DNA of 7,201 bases from an uncultured Blautia sp. (GCA_945872375.1 CAMBYR010000108.1:1-7201); one strand, 5' to 3'; positions 1-6,542 are shown, counted from the stretch's first letter. Program-made: numbers and translations. Notes: generated by a model not told the origin, from the sequence alone.

Positions 1-2071
1 ATTTATCCATAACCGGAAGCTTATCGTAATTTAAAGTATATTTAGTCGCATCAAAATTGTCAATGTTCGCATACAGTACGAAGAATGCGTAGGTGTTCCA
101 CAGAGTGCTCATGAACTTTCTCTGTCCCTCTACAACTGCCTTGCCATGGAAACGGTTCGGGAGCCACGGAGCACTGTTGATGTAGAAATACCAGCGGATT
201 GCATCTGCGCCGTATTTGTTCAGCGCGTCAAACGGATCCACCGCATTTCCCTTGGACTTACTCATCTTCTGTCCGTTCTCATCCTGTACATGTCCCAGAA
301 CGATTACATTCTTATACGGAGCCTTATTGAAAAGCAGTGTGGACTCAGCAAGAAGGGAGTAGAACCATCCTCTTGTCTGGTCAACAGCCTCGGAGATGAA
401 GTCTGCCGGGAACTGCTGCTCGAACAGATCTTTATTCTCAAATGGATAATGATGCTGTGCAAAAGGCATTGCTCCGGAATCGAACCAGCAGTCGATTACC
501 TCCGGTACACGGTGCATGGTCTTGCCGCAATCCGGACACTTCATGGTGATATCATCAATGTATGGACGGTGAAGCTCGATGGTCTTCGCACGCTCGTCAC
601 CACTCTTCTCATAGAGATCCTGGCGGCTTCCTACGGATTCCATATGTCCGCACTCACACTGCCAGATATTCAGTGGTGTTCCCCAGTAACGGTTTCTGGA
701 AATACCCCAGTCCTGAACGTTCTCAAGCCAGTCACCGAAACGTCCCTTACCGATGCTCTCCGGAATCCAGTTGATAGTATTGTTGTTACGGATCAGATCA
801 TCCTTTACTGCAGTCATCTTGATGAACCAGGACTCACGTGCATAGTAGATAAGCGGTGTGTCACATCTCCAGCAGTGTGGATAATCATGCTCGAATTTCG
901 GTGCGTCAAAAAGCTTGCCCTCTTTGTCAAGGTCTGTGAGGACCATCGGGTCCGCTTTCTTTACGAATACACCTGCGTATGGTGTCTCTTTGGTCATGTT
1001 GCCCTGTCCGTCTACGAACTGTACGAACGGAAGGTCATACTCACGTCCGACACGGCTGTCATCCTCACCAAATGCAGGTGCGATATGAACGATACCGGTA
1101 CCATCACTCATGGTAACGTAGTTGTCACAGGTTACAAAATGAGCTTTTTTGCGCTGTTTTGCTGCTGCCTCTCCTGCACATGCAAAAAGCGGCTCATATT
1201 CTCTGCGCTCAAGGTCTGTTCCTTTATATTTCTCAAGGATCTCATATGCAGGCTCATCATCCTTTGCAAGCTTGCCGAGAACCTTGTCCAGAAGTGCTTC
1301 TGCCATGTAGTAGGTATAGCCGTCTGCTGCTTTTACCTTGCAGTAGATCTCATCCGGGTTTACACAAAGTGCAACGTTGGACGGAAGTGTCCACGGTGTT
1401 GTTGTCCATGCCAGGAAGTATGCGTCCTCATCAACAACCTTGAAACGCACGATCGCAGAGCGCTCTTTAACAGTCTTGTAGCCCTGAGAAACCTCCTGTG
1501 CGGAAAGCGGAGTTCCGCAGCGTGGGCAGTAAGGAACGATCTTAAAGCCTTTGTAAAGGAGACCTTTTTCCCAGATCTCTTTCAGCGCCCACCACTCGGA
1601 CTCGATGAAATTGTTGTCGTATGTTACATACGGATGCTCCATGTCAGCCCAGAAACCAACGGTAGATGAGAAATCCTCCCACATTCCCTTGTATTTCCAT
1701 ACGCTCTCCTTACACTGCTGAATGAACGGCTCCATTCCGTACTCCTCGATCTGCTCCTTGCCGTCAAGGCCAAGCTTCTTCTCAACCTCGAGCTCAACCG
1801 GAAGTCCGTGAGTATCCCATCCTGCTTTTCTCGGAACCATGTACCCCTTCATTGTACGGTATCTCGGGATCATATCCTTGATAACTCGTGTCAGAACGTG
1901 TCCGATATGTGGCTTACCATTTGCGGTAGGCGGTCCGTCATAGAATGTGTATGTCTCGCCCTCTTTACGGCTGTCCATACTCTTTTCGAAAATCTTGTTG
2001 TCTTTCCAGAATTTCTCGACTTCTTTTTCACGGTCAACAAAATTCAGATTCGTGTCAACTTTACGATACAC
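1..2071 (-). CDS. ileS: Isoleucyl-tRNA synthetase, C-terminal part cut off by the window edge
   Basis: Class I aminoacyl-tRNA synthetase that attaches isoleucine to tRNA-Ile in the cytoplasm. About 690 codons are visible, reading leftward off the window; clostridial IleS proteins are usually about 1,040 residues, so the anticodon-binding C-terminus is missing. Visible landmarks are the HIGH signature in PPTANGKPHIGH (residues 55-58, bases 1898-1909), GWDTHGLPVE, CPRC (182-185), the WTTTPWT stretch of the CP1 editing domain (near 222), WQCECG and MKCPDCG cysteine pairs, CWFDSGAMPF, and KMSKS (602-606, bases 254-268). The start is taken as GTG at 2071-2069, because a perfect AGGAGG (bases 2080-2085) lies 8 nt upstream and the protein then begins MYRKVDTNLNFVDRE, as in clostridial relatives. 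An in-frame ATT lies directly upstream but is a rare start. Expression is controlled by the T-box leader. Identification is secure. Confidence 0.97.
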   Translation of the reverse strand, partial: MYRKVDTNLNFVDREKEVEKFWKDNKIFEKSMDSRKEGETYTFYDGPPTANGKPHIGHVLTRVIKDMIPRYRTMKGYMVPRKAGWDTHGLPVELEVEKKLGLDGKEQIEEYGMEPFIQQCKESVWKYKGMWEDFSSTVGFWADMEHPYVTYDNNFIESEWWALKEIWEKGLLYKGFKIVPYCPRCGTPLSAQEVSQGYKTVKERSAIVRFKVVDEDAYFLAWTTTPWTLPSNVALCVNPDEIYCKVKAADGYTYYMAEALLDKVLGKLAKDDEPAYEILEKYKGTDLERREYEPLFACAGEAAAKQRKKAHFVTCDNYVTMSDGTGIVHIAPAFGEDDSRVGREYDLPFVQFVDGQGNMTKETPYAGVFVKKADPMVLTDLDKEGKLFDAPKFEHDYPHCWRCDTPLIYYARESWFIKMTAVKDDLIRNNNTINWIPESIGKGRFGDWLENVQDWGISRNRYWGTPLNIWQCECGHMESVGSRQDLYEKSGDERAKTIELHRPYIDDITMKCPDCGKTMHRVPEVIDCWFDSGAMPFAQHHYPFENKDLFEQQFPADFISEAVDQTRGWFYSLLAESTLLFNKAPYKNVIVLGHVQDENGQKMSKSKGNAVDPFDALNKYGADAIRWYFYINSAPWLPNRFHGKAVVEGQRKFMSTLWNTYAFFVLYANIDNFDATKYTLNYDKLPVMDK

Positions 2072-2177
2072 AATATTTACCTCCTGTGTCTGATTACTGG
2101 CTGCTGCCTCATCTGTAAGGCCACAGCGGATTGTTTCTTCACAGATACCTGTTCGTGCCAATGCTTCGGGCACTTAT

Positions 2178-2211
2178 AAAAAAAGACCCCATCCTGTAAA
2201 AGGACGAAGTC
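2178..2211 (-). terminator. T-box-controlled intrinsic terminator of the ileS leader
   Basis: In the transcript, GACUUCGUCCU (2211-2201) pairs over 11 positions, including three G-U pairs, with AGGAUGGGGUC (2195-2185) across a 5-nt loop, followed by seven U residues (2184-2178). The upstream arm contains CGUCCU, which could instead pair with AGG of the T-box to form the antiterminator, so the two structures exclude each other as in known T-box leaders. A further stretch of about 105 nt separates the terminator from the ileS start; I see no other structure in it. Confidence 0.92.
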
Positions 2212-2564
2212 TGATTCGCTGTACCACCTGTTACATTATACGGGCCTGTGTCCGGATCCCTGCGTCTTCTGCTGTGTTCTTATGCTCTGTGTTATGGCGC
2301 GGGCTGTTGTTCCATGTCTGTTCATGGCGGACAATTCTTTGTATCTGCCGATATATGTTCCCTGTAACGGAGGAAATCCGTCAGTTCTTACTTAATGATC
2401 ATCTGTATATCAGATATTCTTCCGGCTGCTGCCGGACAACTTCGGAACTGAAGCTCAGGAGTGATATTCCGCCATATTTACTCGTCCCGGGCTCCCACCA
2501 TCCCCGGTTCGCTGCAAGCTTTCCATATGGCCTACTGTCTCCATCACAGCTTTTTCTATATACG
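2178..2564 (-). promoter_or_regulatory. T-box riboswitch leader of ileS, isoleucine-specific
   Basis: A leader of about 390 nt between the ileS promoter and its terminator. In transcript order it shows an AGACAGUAGG stretch like the AGUA motif of stem I, GGGGAUGGUGGGAGCCC matching the GNUG region, then GAAUAUCACUCCUGAGC, where AUC (bases 2463-2465) sits at the specifier-loop position and is an isoleucine codon. A small ACGGA/UCCGU hairpin follows. The T-box sequence AGGUGGUACAGCG lies at 2217-2229; its UGGU (2223-2226) would pair with an ACCA acceptor end, fitting the A73 discriminator of tRNA-Ile. Uncharged tRNA-Ile is expected to bridge specifier and T-box and stabilise the antiterminator, allowing ileS transcription. 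The outer limits are estimated from the promoter and terminator. Stem boundaries were read by eye. Confidence 0.93.
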
Positions 2565-2570
2565 CTGTCT

Positions 2571-2600
2571 ATTATAGGTTGGGGAAAATCCATATGTCAA
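2571..2600 (-). promoter_or_regulatory. ileS promoter, near-consensus sigma-A type
   Basis: On the minus strand TTGACA (2600-2595) and TATAAT (2576-2571) are both perfect hexamers with an 18-bp spacer. The transcript should begin near 2564, immediately before the T-box stem I. The strength of the core promoter fits a gene controlled after initiation by termination. Confidence 0.88.
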
Positions 2601-2731
2601 GTGTTTTCATGGATTTTTTCTTATTATATGTATGTTCACTTCTTCTTAATGGAATTTTCACAGACTGCAAGTGGTTTTTCCGGGAGGAAAGTGGTATACT
2701 ACTACAGAATCTTGAGGGCAAAAATACAGCG

Positions 2732-2762
2732 TTTCATTAATACAATGCTATAATTAATGAAA
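2732..2762. promoter_or_regulatory. Perfect 10-bp inverted repeat over the promoter, possible operator
   Basis: TTTCATTAAT (2732-2741) and its exact reverse complement ATTAATGAAA (2753-2762) are separated by 11 bp, so the half-site centres are 21 bp apart, about two helical turns. The right arm begins inside the -10 hexamer and covers the predicted transcription start. That placement is typical of an operator for a dimeric repressor, but I cannot name the regulator. There is no T-run, so it is unlikely to be a terminator. Confidence 0.5.
2746..2754 (+). promoter_or_regulatory. Candidate extended -10 promoter of the carboxypeptidase gene
   Basis: TGCTATAAT is a perfect extended -10 element (TG, one base, TATAAT). 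No recognisable -35 hexamer lies 16-18 bp upstream, which extended -10 promoters can tolerate. Initiation would be near 2761, giving a leader of about 100 nt before the ATG at 2864. The element lies inside the inverted repeat 2732-2762. A second candidate, TGGTATACT at 2692-2700, is also of extended -10 form and has a poor -35 region, so two tandem starts are possible. Confidence 0.55.
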
Positions 2763-2782
2763 TACTGCACCTCATCACAAAA

Positions 2783-2837
2783 CGGGCAAGATTTTTTCGG
2801 TTACTGATTCTCAAATGAATAATAACCTTCTCGCCCG
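2783..2837 (+). other. Possible hairpin in the carboxypeptidase 5' leader
   Basis: Nested complementary segments occur in the leader: CGGGC (2783-2787) with GCCCG (2833-2837), and inside it GGTTA (2799-2803) with TAACC (2823-2827), joined by an asymmetric internal loop. It ends 12 nt before the AAAGG ribosome binding site at 2850-2854. The stems are short and the structure may be chance. Confidence 0.25.
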
Positions 2838-2863
2838 GATTTATCACTGAAAGGTATCTTGTT

Positions 2864-4153
2864 ATGAAAAATATGAAAAAACGATCCTTGCGCCGGATCT
2901 TTGCAGGCATTCTCGGCATAGGGATCCTGCTCACAGGCGCAGCTCCCTGCGCGGCGGCTGCCTATGGATACGATGAATATGGTGATCCTATCGTCACTGC
3001 CACACCGGTTCCTGATGGTCAGGCCGCAGCAGTCACGCCTGCTCACTCCAGCTATTATTCACAGGCTGCCGACACCGATTCCATTGACGGGTGGCCCAAA
3101 GGTCCCGGCATCGAAGCACAGGCTGCAGTCCTTATGGACGTAAATACAGAAGCCGTTCTTTATTCCAAAAATGCGGACACACAGCTCTACCCTGCCAGCA
3201 TCACGAAGATCCTGACTACACTGCTTGCCTGTGAAAATCTGAATGCTAAGACAAACATTACCGTATCTGAAAAAGCTTCCACCAGTGTAACTGCCGGAGA
3301 TTCCAGTATTTATGCTGCTCCCGGTGAAAAATTCACCAGGGATCAGGCCCTGATGGCTGTCATGCTCCAGTCCGCTAATGAAATGTCTGTCGCCGTTGCG
3401 GAAGAAGTTTCCGGCTCTGTAAAGAAATTCACAGAACTCATGAACTGGCGCGCCAAGCTTTTTGGCTGCAAGAACACACACTTTAACAATCCCAACGGTC
3501 TTCCGGATGAGAATCATTACACCACAGCCTCCGACATGGCAAAGATCGCCAAATCCGCCTGGCTGAACCCTCTTTTCCGGCGATACTGTACCAAACGTTA
3601 TTACGAGATCCCGCCTACCAATAAATTTGCGGAAGCCCGCCAGCTGCTCAATCATCACAAGATGATGAAAAACGGCGAATATTATTATGAAGGCGTCCGT
3701 GGCGGAAAAACAGGCTACACGGATGCATCCGGCAACACACTTGTCACCTACTGCAAACGAGGAAATATAACGCTGGTAGCCGTGATCCTGAATTCTACTT
3801 CCGCGGCAAATGCTTACAGCGATACCTCTTCTCTTTTTAATTATGGTTTTGAAAATTTTGAAAAGGTGGATATGAAGGTGTCCATGGAGCCAGTCCCGTT
3901 TAAGGTACTCCCTTGTGACAAATATATCCTTAAGAATAACGGAAACACCTATCCGTTTTATTATCAGACAAAGGTTTATGTGACCCTTCCAAAAGGTATC
4001 AAAAAATCACAGCTTAACAAACGCCAGGCCGTTCTTCAGAATGCTGTCGGCCCACTGCGTCTGAAAAGCAAATATTATTATAAGAAACAAATGGTCGGAT
4101 GGGGAATGCAATACGAACGAAACATCGTATCAGATCTTCTCCTGGCTTCGTAA
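2864..4153 (+). CDS. D-alanyl-D-alanine carboxypeptidase, S11 family, DacF-like
   Basis: Secreted serine peptidase that removes the terminal D-Ala from peptidoglycan pentapeptides and so limits cross-linking (family knowledge). The 429 residues begin with a signal peptide: a basic start MKNMKKRSLRR, a hydrophobic core and AAA near 31-33. An Ala/Pro/Tyr-rich linker runs to about residue 80. The catalytic domain carries all three penicillin-binding-protein motifs: S112-I-T-K115 with the nucleophilic serine, S170-A-N172, and K282-T-G284 in VRGGKTGYTDASG. About 100 residues after roughly 320 correspond to a PBP5_C-like domain. I see no clear C-terminal membrane anchor, so retention in the envelope is uncertain. 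ATG 2864 has AAAGG 9 nt upstream; a second ATG at codon 4 is possible. The last 24 bases overlap the convergent exonuclease gene. DacF, DacA and DacB subtypes cannot be separated here. Confidence 0.93.
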   Translation: MKNMKKRSLRRIFAGILGIGILLTGAAPCAAAAYGYDEYGDPIVTATPVPDGQAAAVTPAHSSYYSQAADTDSIDGWPKGPGIEAQAAVLMDVNTEAVLYSKNADTQLYPASITKILTTLLACENLNAKTNITVSEKASTSVTAGDSSIYAAPGEKFTRDQALMAVMLQSANEMSVAVAEEVSGSVKKFTELMNWRAKLFGCKNTHFNNPNGLPDENHYTTASDMAKIAKSAWLNPLFRRYCTKRYYEIPPTNKFAEARQLLNHHKMMKNGEYYYEGVRGGKTGYTDASGNTLVTYCKRGNITLVAVILNSTSAANAYSDTSSLFNYGFENFEKVDMKVSMEPVPFKVLPCDKYILKNNGNTYPFYYQTKVYVTLPKGIKKSQLNKRQAVLQNAVGPLRLKSKYYYKKQMVGWGMQYERNIVSDLLLAS

Positions 4154-5086
4154 CATTTTCCTGCGGCGGAGAGATTCGTGCTTTTCACGGATCTCATCCG
4201 CCGCTTCTGTATCTTCTGCTCTCAGGGTCTTCACCCCGAAATATTTTCCCTCATCGGTTTTTCGGATCCGGATCTTTCCGGCAACAGGTCCATGCTCATG
4301 GCAAAGGGCAAGGCTGTAATATACCTTGGAATTGTTGGTACTGAACCAGCGGATCTTCCTCTTGGCAGGGCATCTGCAAATGGGACACATGGTACTTACC
4401 ATGGTACGGTCCTTCATCAGACGCTCCTTTGATACAAATTCCCTGGACACAAACTTGTCATGGTCTGTATAGGAAATATAGATCTCGCTGTCTCTGGATT
4501 TTGGATTCTGATATACATCCAGGGACGGATGGCGGATAATGCAGGCTTCATCGATCTCCAGGAGTATCCTGGCAGTATAGCTGGCGTCTGCCAGTGCCCG
4601 GTGAAAATCCCGGTTTTTGGGAAGCTGCAGGTAGTCTGTAGCATATTCCAGGGAACGCCTGGATATTCCATCCTCGAATTTTATGCTGAAAAGTTTCTGC
4701 ACATCGTAGTAATGCACCGGCCCTGGCATCAGCTTCAGAAGATTATAGTATTTCATATTGCGCTGAAGTTCCATCACATCCTGGTCTCCCCAGGTAAAAA
4801 AGCGATACTCCTCCCCGCACCATTCCAGAAATCTGCGGATTGCCCTTGGAAAAGGAATGCCTTTTTCCAGTTCATGATAATCCACGTGGATCACTTCGTG
4901 GATACTGTCGTGGATCCAGTGGTACACTTTGGGCTTGATCAGGCACTGAAAGGTATCAACGATCTCTCTTTTTTCATTTAATTTTACTGCCCCGATCTCT
5001 ATGATCTCAAACGGGAGCCGACTGTCCGGATGTCTTCTTCCATCCGGATTCTGGTTCCATTCCAGGTCAAATACAATATAGTTCAT
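4130..5086 (-). CDS. DEDDh-family 3'-5' exonuclease with C-terminal Cys/His cluster
   Basis: Predicted metal-dependent 3'-5' exonuclease of the DnaQ/RNase T superfamily, closest by eye to the ERI-1/KapD-like branch. Acidic motif I is D7-L-E9 in VFDLEWNQN, followed by IIEIGAVKL as in the family. Motif II is probably D103 in WGDQDVMEL. Motif III is H162 with D167 in HRALADA. These five residues would bind two divalent metals. After the domain (about residues 1-180), a second part has C234-P-I-C237, C239 and C262-H263-E-H265, suggesting a zinc-ribbon-like fold, then a highly charged tail. The substrate (RNA or DNA) cannot be told. ATG 5086 has AGAGGA (5097-5102) 10 nt upstream. It lies 70 bp behind the nucleoside hydrolase gene on the same strand and is probably co-transcribed. 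Its last 24 bases overlap the carboxypeptidase gene; I see no obvious terminator of its own. Confidence 0.88.
   Translation of the reverse strand: MNYIVFDLEWNQNPDGRRHPDSRLPFEIIEIGAVKLNEKREIVDTFQCLIKPKVYHWIHDSIHEVIHVDYHELEKGIPFPRAIRRFLEWCGEEYRFFTWGDQDVMELQRNMKYYNLLKLMPGPVHYYDVQKLFSIKFEDGISRRSLEYATDYLQLPKNRDFHRALADASYTARILLEIDEACIIRHPSLDVYQNPKSRDSEIYISYTDHDKFVSREFVSKERLMKDRTMVSTMCPICRCPAKRKIRWFSTNNSKVYYSLALCHEHGPVAGKIRIRKTDEGKYFGVKTLRAEDTEAADEIREKHESLRRRKMLRSQEKI
4163..4204 (+). terminator. Probable terminator of the carboxypeptidase gene, inside the antisense exonuclease gene
   Basis: Starting 9 nt after the stop codon, GCGGCGGA (4163-4170) pairs with TCCGCCGC (4197-4204), GAGAT with ATCTC, a T-G wobble follows, and CGTG pairs with CACG around a CTTTT loop. 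This gives 18 pairs with a single bulged A at 4196. The downstream sequence TTCTGTATCTTCTG is T-rich but not a clean T-run, so termination may be partial. On the opposite strand the same bases encode residues 295-308 of the exonuclease. Confidence 0.65.
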
Positions 5087-5114
5087 GGGTTTTCTGTCCT
5101 CTTATCTGACTGCT

Positions 5115-5156
5115 CAGCTGCTTCATAAATGCAGCTGTTTCCGGATCGGTATCCGG
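5115..5156 (-). other. Two tandem hairpins in the gap between hydrolase and exonuclease genes
   Basis: CCGGAT/ATCCGG (5141-5156) forms a 6-bp stem with a 4-base loop directly after the hydrolase stop codon. CAGCTGC (5115-5121) and GCAGCTG (5131-5137) form a perfect 7-bp stem with a 9-base loop. Neither is followed by a T-run on the minus strand, so read-through into the exonuclease gene is expected. They may affect mRNA processing or stability; the second stem ends 12 bases from the AGAGGA ribosome binding site. Confidence 0.5.
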
Positions 5157-6119
5157 CTATTTCATATTTTTGCATTCGGACACAGAATAAATCGCTTCAA
5201 ACAGCTCCTGCTGGAAGCTTTCTGTATCTGCATCTGTCAAAATCATATCTTTCATTTCGTCTTCTTCGTGTAGCCACCAGCGGAAATCGCATAATGTGGC
5301 ACCCCGTCCGGCACCGTCTGAACAATCCACATCCAGGAATACTTTTTCTGTTTTAAAGAACTCCGGATGGATGAGATACATAAACGGTACAGCAGCATGG
5401 ATACTTGCCACGCAGCGATATTTGGAAAAATTTTCAAGTACGTAGCCAGCCATATCTCCACAGGCTCTGGCTGCCGGATCACCGGACTGGCACAGCTTCA
5501 TGATCTGGTTTCTGGTGAGATTACATTTCAGGGTAGCATCCAGTCCACACATGATCAGTGGGATTCCGGAAGCGAATACGATCTTTGCCGCCTCCGGATC
5601 TGCGTAGATGTTGAATTCCGCTGCCGGTGTGATGTTTCCGCCTTTTGCTGCGCCGCCTGTAAAAACAATTTTTCTGATCTTATTCTTTATTTCAGGAAAA
5701 ACCTTCAACAGAAGTGCAAGATTAGTCATTGGTGCAGTTTCGATCATTACTACCTGCTCACCCTCCGGAATGGCATTCAGAATGTCACGTATAAAAAGCA
5801 CTGCATTATCAGAAGCAGCCTCTGATTTTGCTTCCGGCAGTACGCAATGGCCAAGCCCTGTCTCTCCGTGGAATTCTTCCGCATAAATTGCCGCTTTCAC
5901 AAGAGGACGGTCCTGGCCTCCTGCCACCGGAATCTTCAGTCCGTAAAATTCCACCAGCTCCAGTGCATTTTTGGTCACTCTTTCTATCCTGGTACTTCCT
6001 GCAGATGTCGTCACTGCAAGCAGCTCCAGTTCATCCTGATGTGCTGCCGCATATGCCAGTGCGATCCCGTCATCGATTCCGGGATCACAGTCCATGATAA
6101 CCTTGATCTTATCTCCCAT
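5157..6119 (-). CDS. Nucleoside hydrolase family (IUNH-like) protein with altered active site
   Basis: Member of the inosine-uridine preferring nucleoside hydrolase family, whose enzymes cleave ribonucleosides to base and ribose in salvage. The 320 residues match the family's usual length. The N-terminal calcium signature D10-C-D12-P-G-I-D16-D17 is intact, as are H84 in FHGETGLG, TNLALLL near 132 and GGNITPAAEFN (160-170). Two positions differ from what I recall of the family: the usual AGN is AGS (S42, corresponding to N39 of the Crithidia enzyme), and the C-terminal HD is H241-A242, so the expected calcium-ligand aspartate (D242 in Crithidia) is missing. GPLTN is also changed to APMTN. The protein may have shifted specificity, weak activity or none. 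ATG 6119 has GAGGTG 5 nt upstream. It is the first gene of a probable two-gene unit with the exonuclease. Confidence 0.88.
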   Translation of the reverse strand: MGDKIKVIMDCDPGIDDGIALAYAAAHQDELELLAVTTSAGSTRIERVTKNALELVEFYGLKIPVAGGQDRPLVKAAIYAEEFHGETGLGHCVLPEAKSEAASDNAVLFIRDILNAIPEGEQVVMIETAPMTNLALLLKVFPEIKNKIRKIVFTGGAAKGGNITPAAEFNIYADPEAAKIVFASGIPLIMCGLDATLKCNLTRNQIMKLCQSGDPAARACGDMAGYVLENFSKYRCVASIHAAVPFMYLIHPEFFKTEKVFLDVDCSDGAGRGATLCDFRWWLHEEDEMKDMILTDADTESFQQELFEAIYSVSECKNMK

Positions 6120-6190
6120 ATATTCACCTCTGTAAAAACTCTTTCCCCAATTTTATAGTATTGCCGAATTTCCGCTGTTTACCTGTTCCA

Positions 6191-6219
6191 AGTATAACAG
6201 AGTGAGGATGTAGTGTAAA
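6191..6219 (-). promoter_or_regulatory. Promoter of the nucleoside hydrolase-exonuclease unit
   Basis: On the minus strand TTTACA (6219-6214) and TATACT (6196-6191) are separated by exactly 17 bp, one mismatch each from consensus. Initiation near 6184 would give a leader of about 65 nt before the ATG at 6119. Confidence 0.75.
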
Positions 6220-6221
6220 GT

Positions 6222-6386
6222 TAATCAGAATTCGTTACTGTTCACTCCGTTCTCAGCAACACGCTTCGCGATGCACAGAATTTATGCTGATCGCATAAAT
6301 TCGCGCGGTATGTCTCGGGTTTTCTGTGACCTTCGCTCACACAAAACACCTCGCGGAATATTACCAGTAAACAGTAATCAGAATTC
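6222..6386. repeat. Hairpin-rich intergenic element between 12-bp direct repeats
   Basis: The direct repeat TAATCAGAATTC occurs at 6222-6233 and 6375-6386. Just inside it, TTACTGTTCACT (6235-6246) and AGTAAACAGTAA (6366-6377) are inverted complements at 11 of 12 positions. The interior holds a perfect 10-bp stem GAATTTATGC/GCATAAATTC (6278-6287 and 6293-6302) and an 11-position stem with one C-C mismatch, GTTTTCTGTGA/TCACACAAAAC (6319-6329 and 6337-6347). No credible gene is present. This layout resembles a MITE-like or REP-like palindromic repeat, or a structured RNA. The direct repeats could be a target-site duplication. Whether it recurs elsewhere in the genome cannot be seen from here. 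Confidence 0.6.
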
Positions 6387-6416
6387 ACCTCTGTACTTCA
6401 GGCTGAAACGTAAAGA

Positions 6417-6445
6417 ACCCCTCTGCCGGACATTGGCAGAGGGGT
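6417..6445 (-). terminator. Probable terminator downstream of hsp20
   Basis: CCCCTCTGCC (6418-6427) and GGCAGAGGGG (6435-6444) form a perfect 10-bp GC-rich stem with a 7-base loop, extended by an A-T pair. On the minus strand it is followed by TTCTTTACGTTT, a broken T-run, about 165 nt after the hsp20 stop. On the plus strand it is followed by TGGAAAAAA, which would not terminate. Confidence 0.6.
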
Positions 6446-6512
6446 GGAAAAAAGGGGGTTATATTCATTTATATAAACAAATGCAATGTGCAATTTGGAG
6501 TTTTAATATCTG

Positions 6513-6542
6513 CAATATCCGTTTGGGCTGTTCCGGATATTG
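6513..6542 (-). other. Inverted repeat in the hsp20 3' region
   Basis: CAATATCCG (6513-6521) and CGGATATTG (6534-6542) are perfect 9-bp complements separated by 12 bases. No clean T-run follows on either strand. It lies between the hsp20 stop codon and the GC-rich terminator, and may be a 3' stability hairpin. A weaker CCCGG/CCGGG pair follows at about 6564-6589. The rest of 6446-6608 shows nothing I recognise. Confidence 0.4.

Noticed and set aside
146..1669. 507-codon open frame on the plus strand opposite ileS
   Set aside because: It is antisense to unmistakable IleS coding sequence with its catalytic motifs intact. Its translation is Cys-rich and shows no domain I recognise.
2077..2112. 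11-codon frame ending in the ileS ribosome binding site, a possible leader peptide
   Set aside because: It has no ribosome binding site of its own, and the T-box already explains the regulation. A frame this short is expected by chance.
2921..2950. Possible lipoprotein signal in the carboxypeptidase (Cys29 after GAAP)
   Set aside because: Proline at -1 and the residues before it do not fit a lipobox. An ordinary signal peptidase I site near the Ala run fits better.
3059..3658. 199-codon open frame on the minus strand opposite the carboxypeptidase gene
   Set aside because: It is a shadow of the S11 catalytic domain, whose three motifs are all on the plus strand, and it has no recognisable domain.
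6152..6157. TATAAA on the minus strand as a second hydrolase promoter
   Set aside because: There is no acceptable -35 at 16-18 bp, while the 6191-6219 promoter is clearly better.
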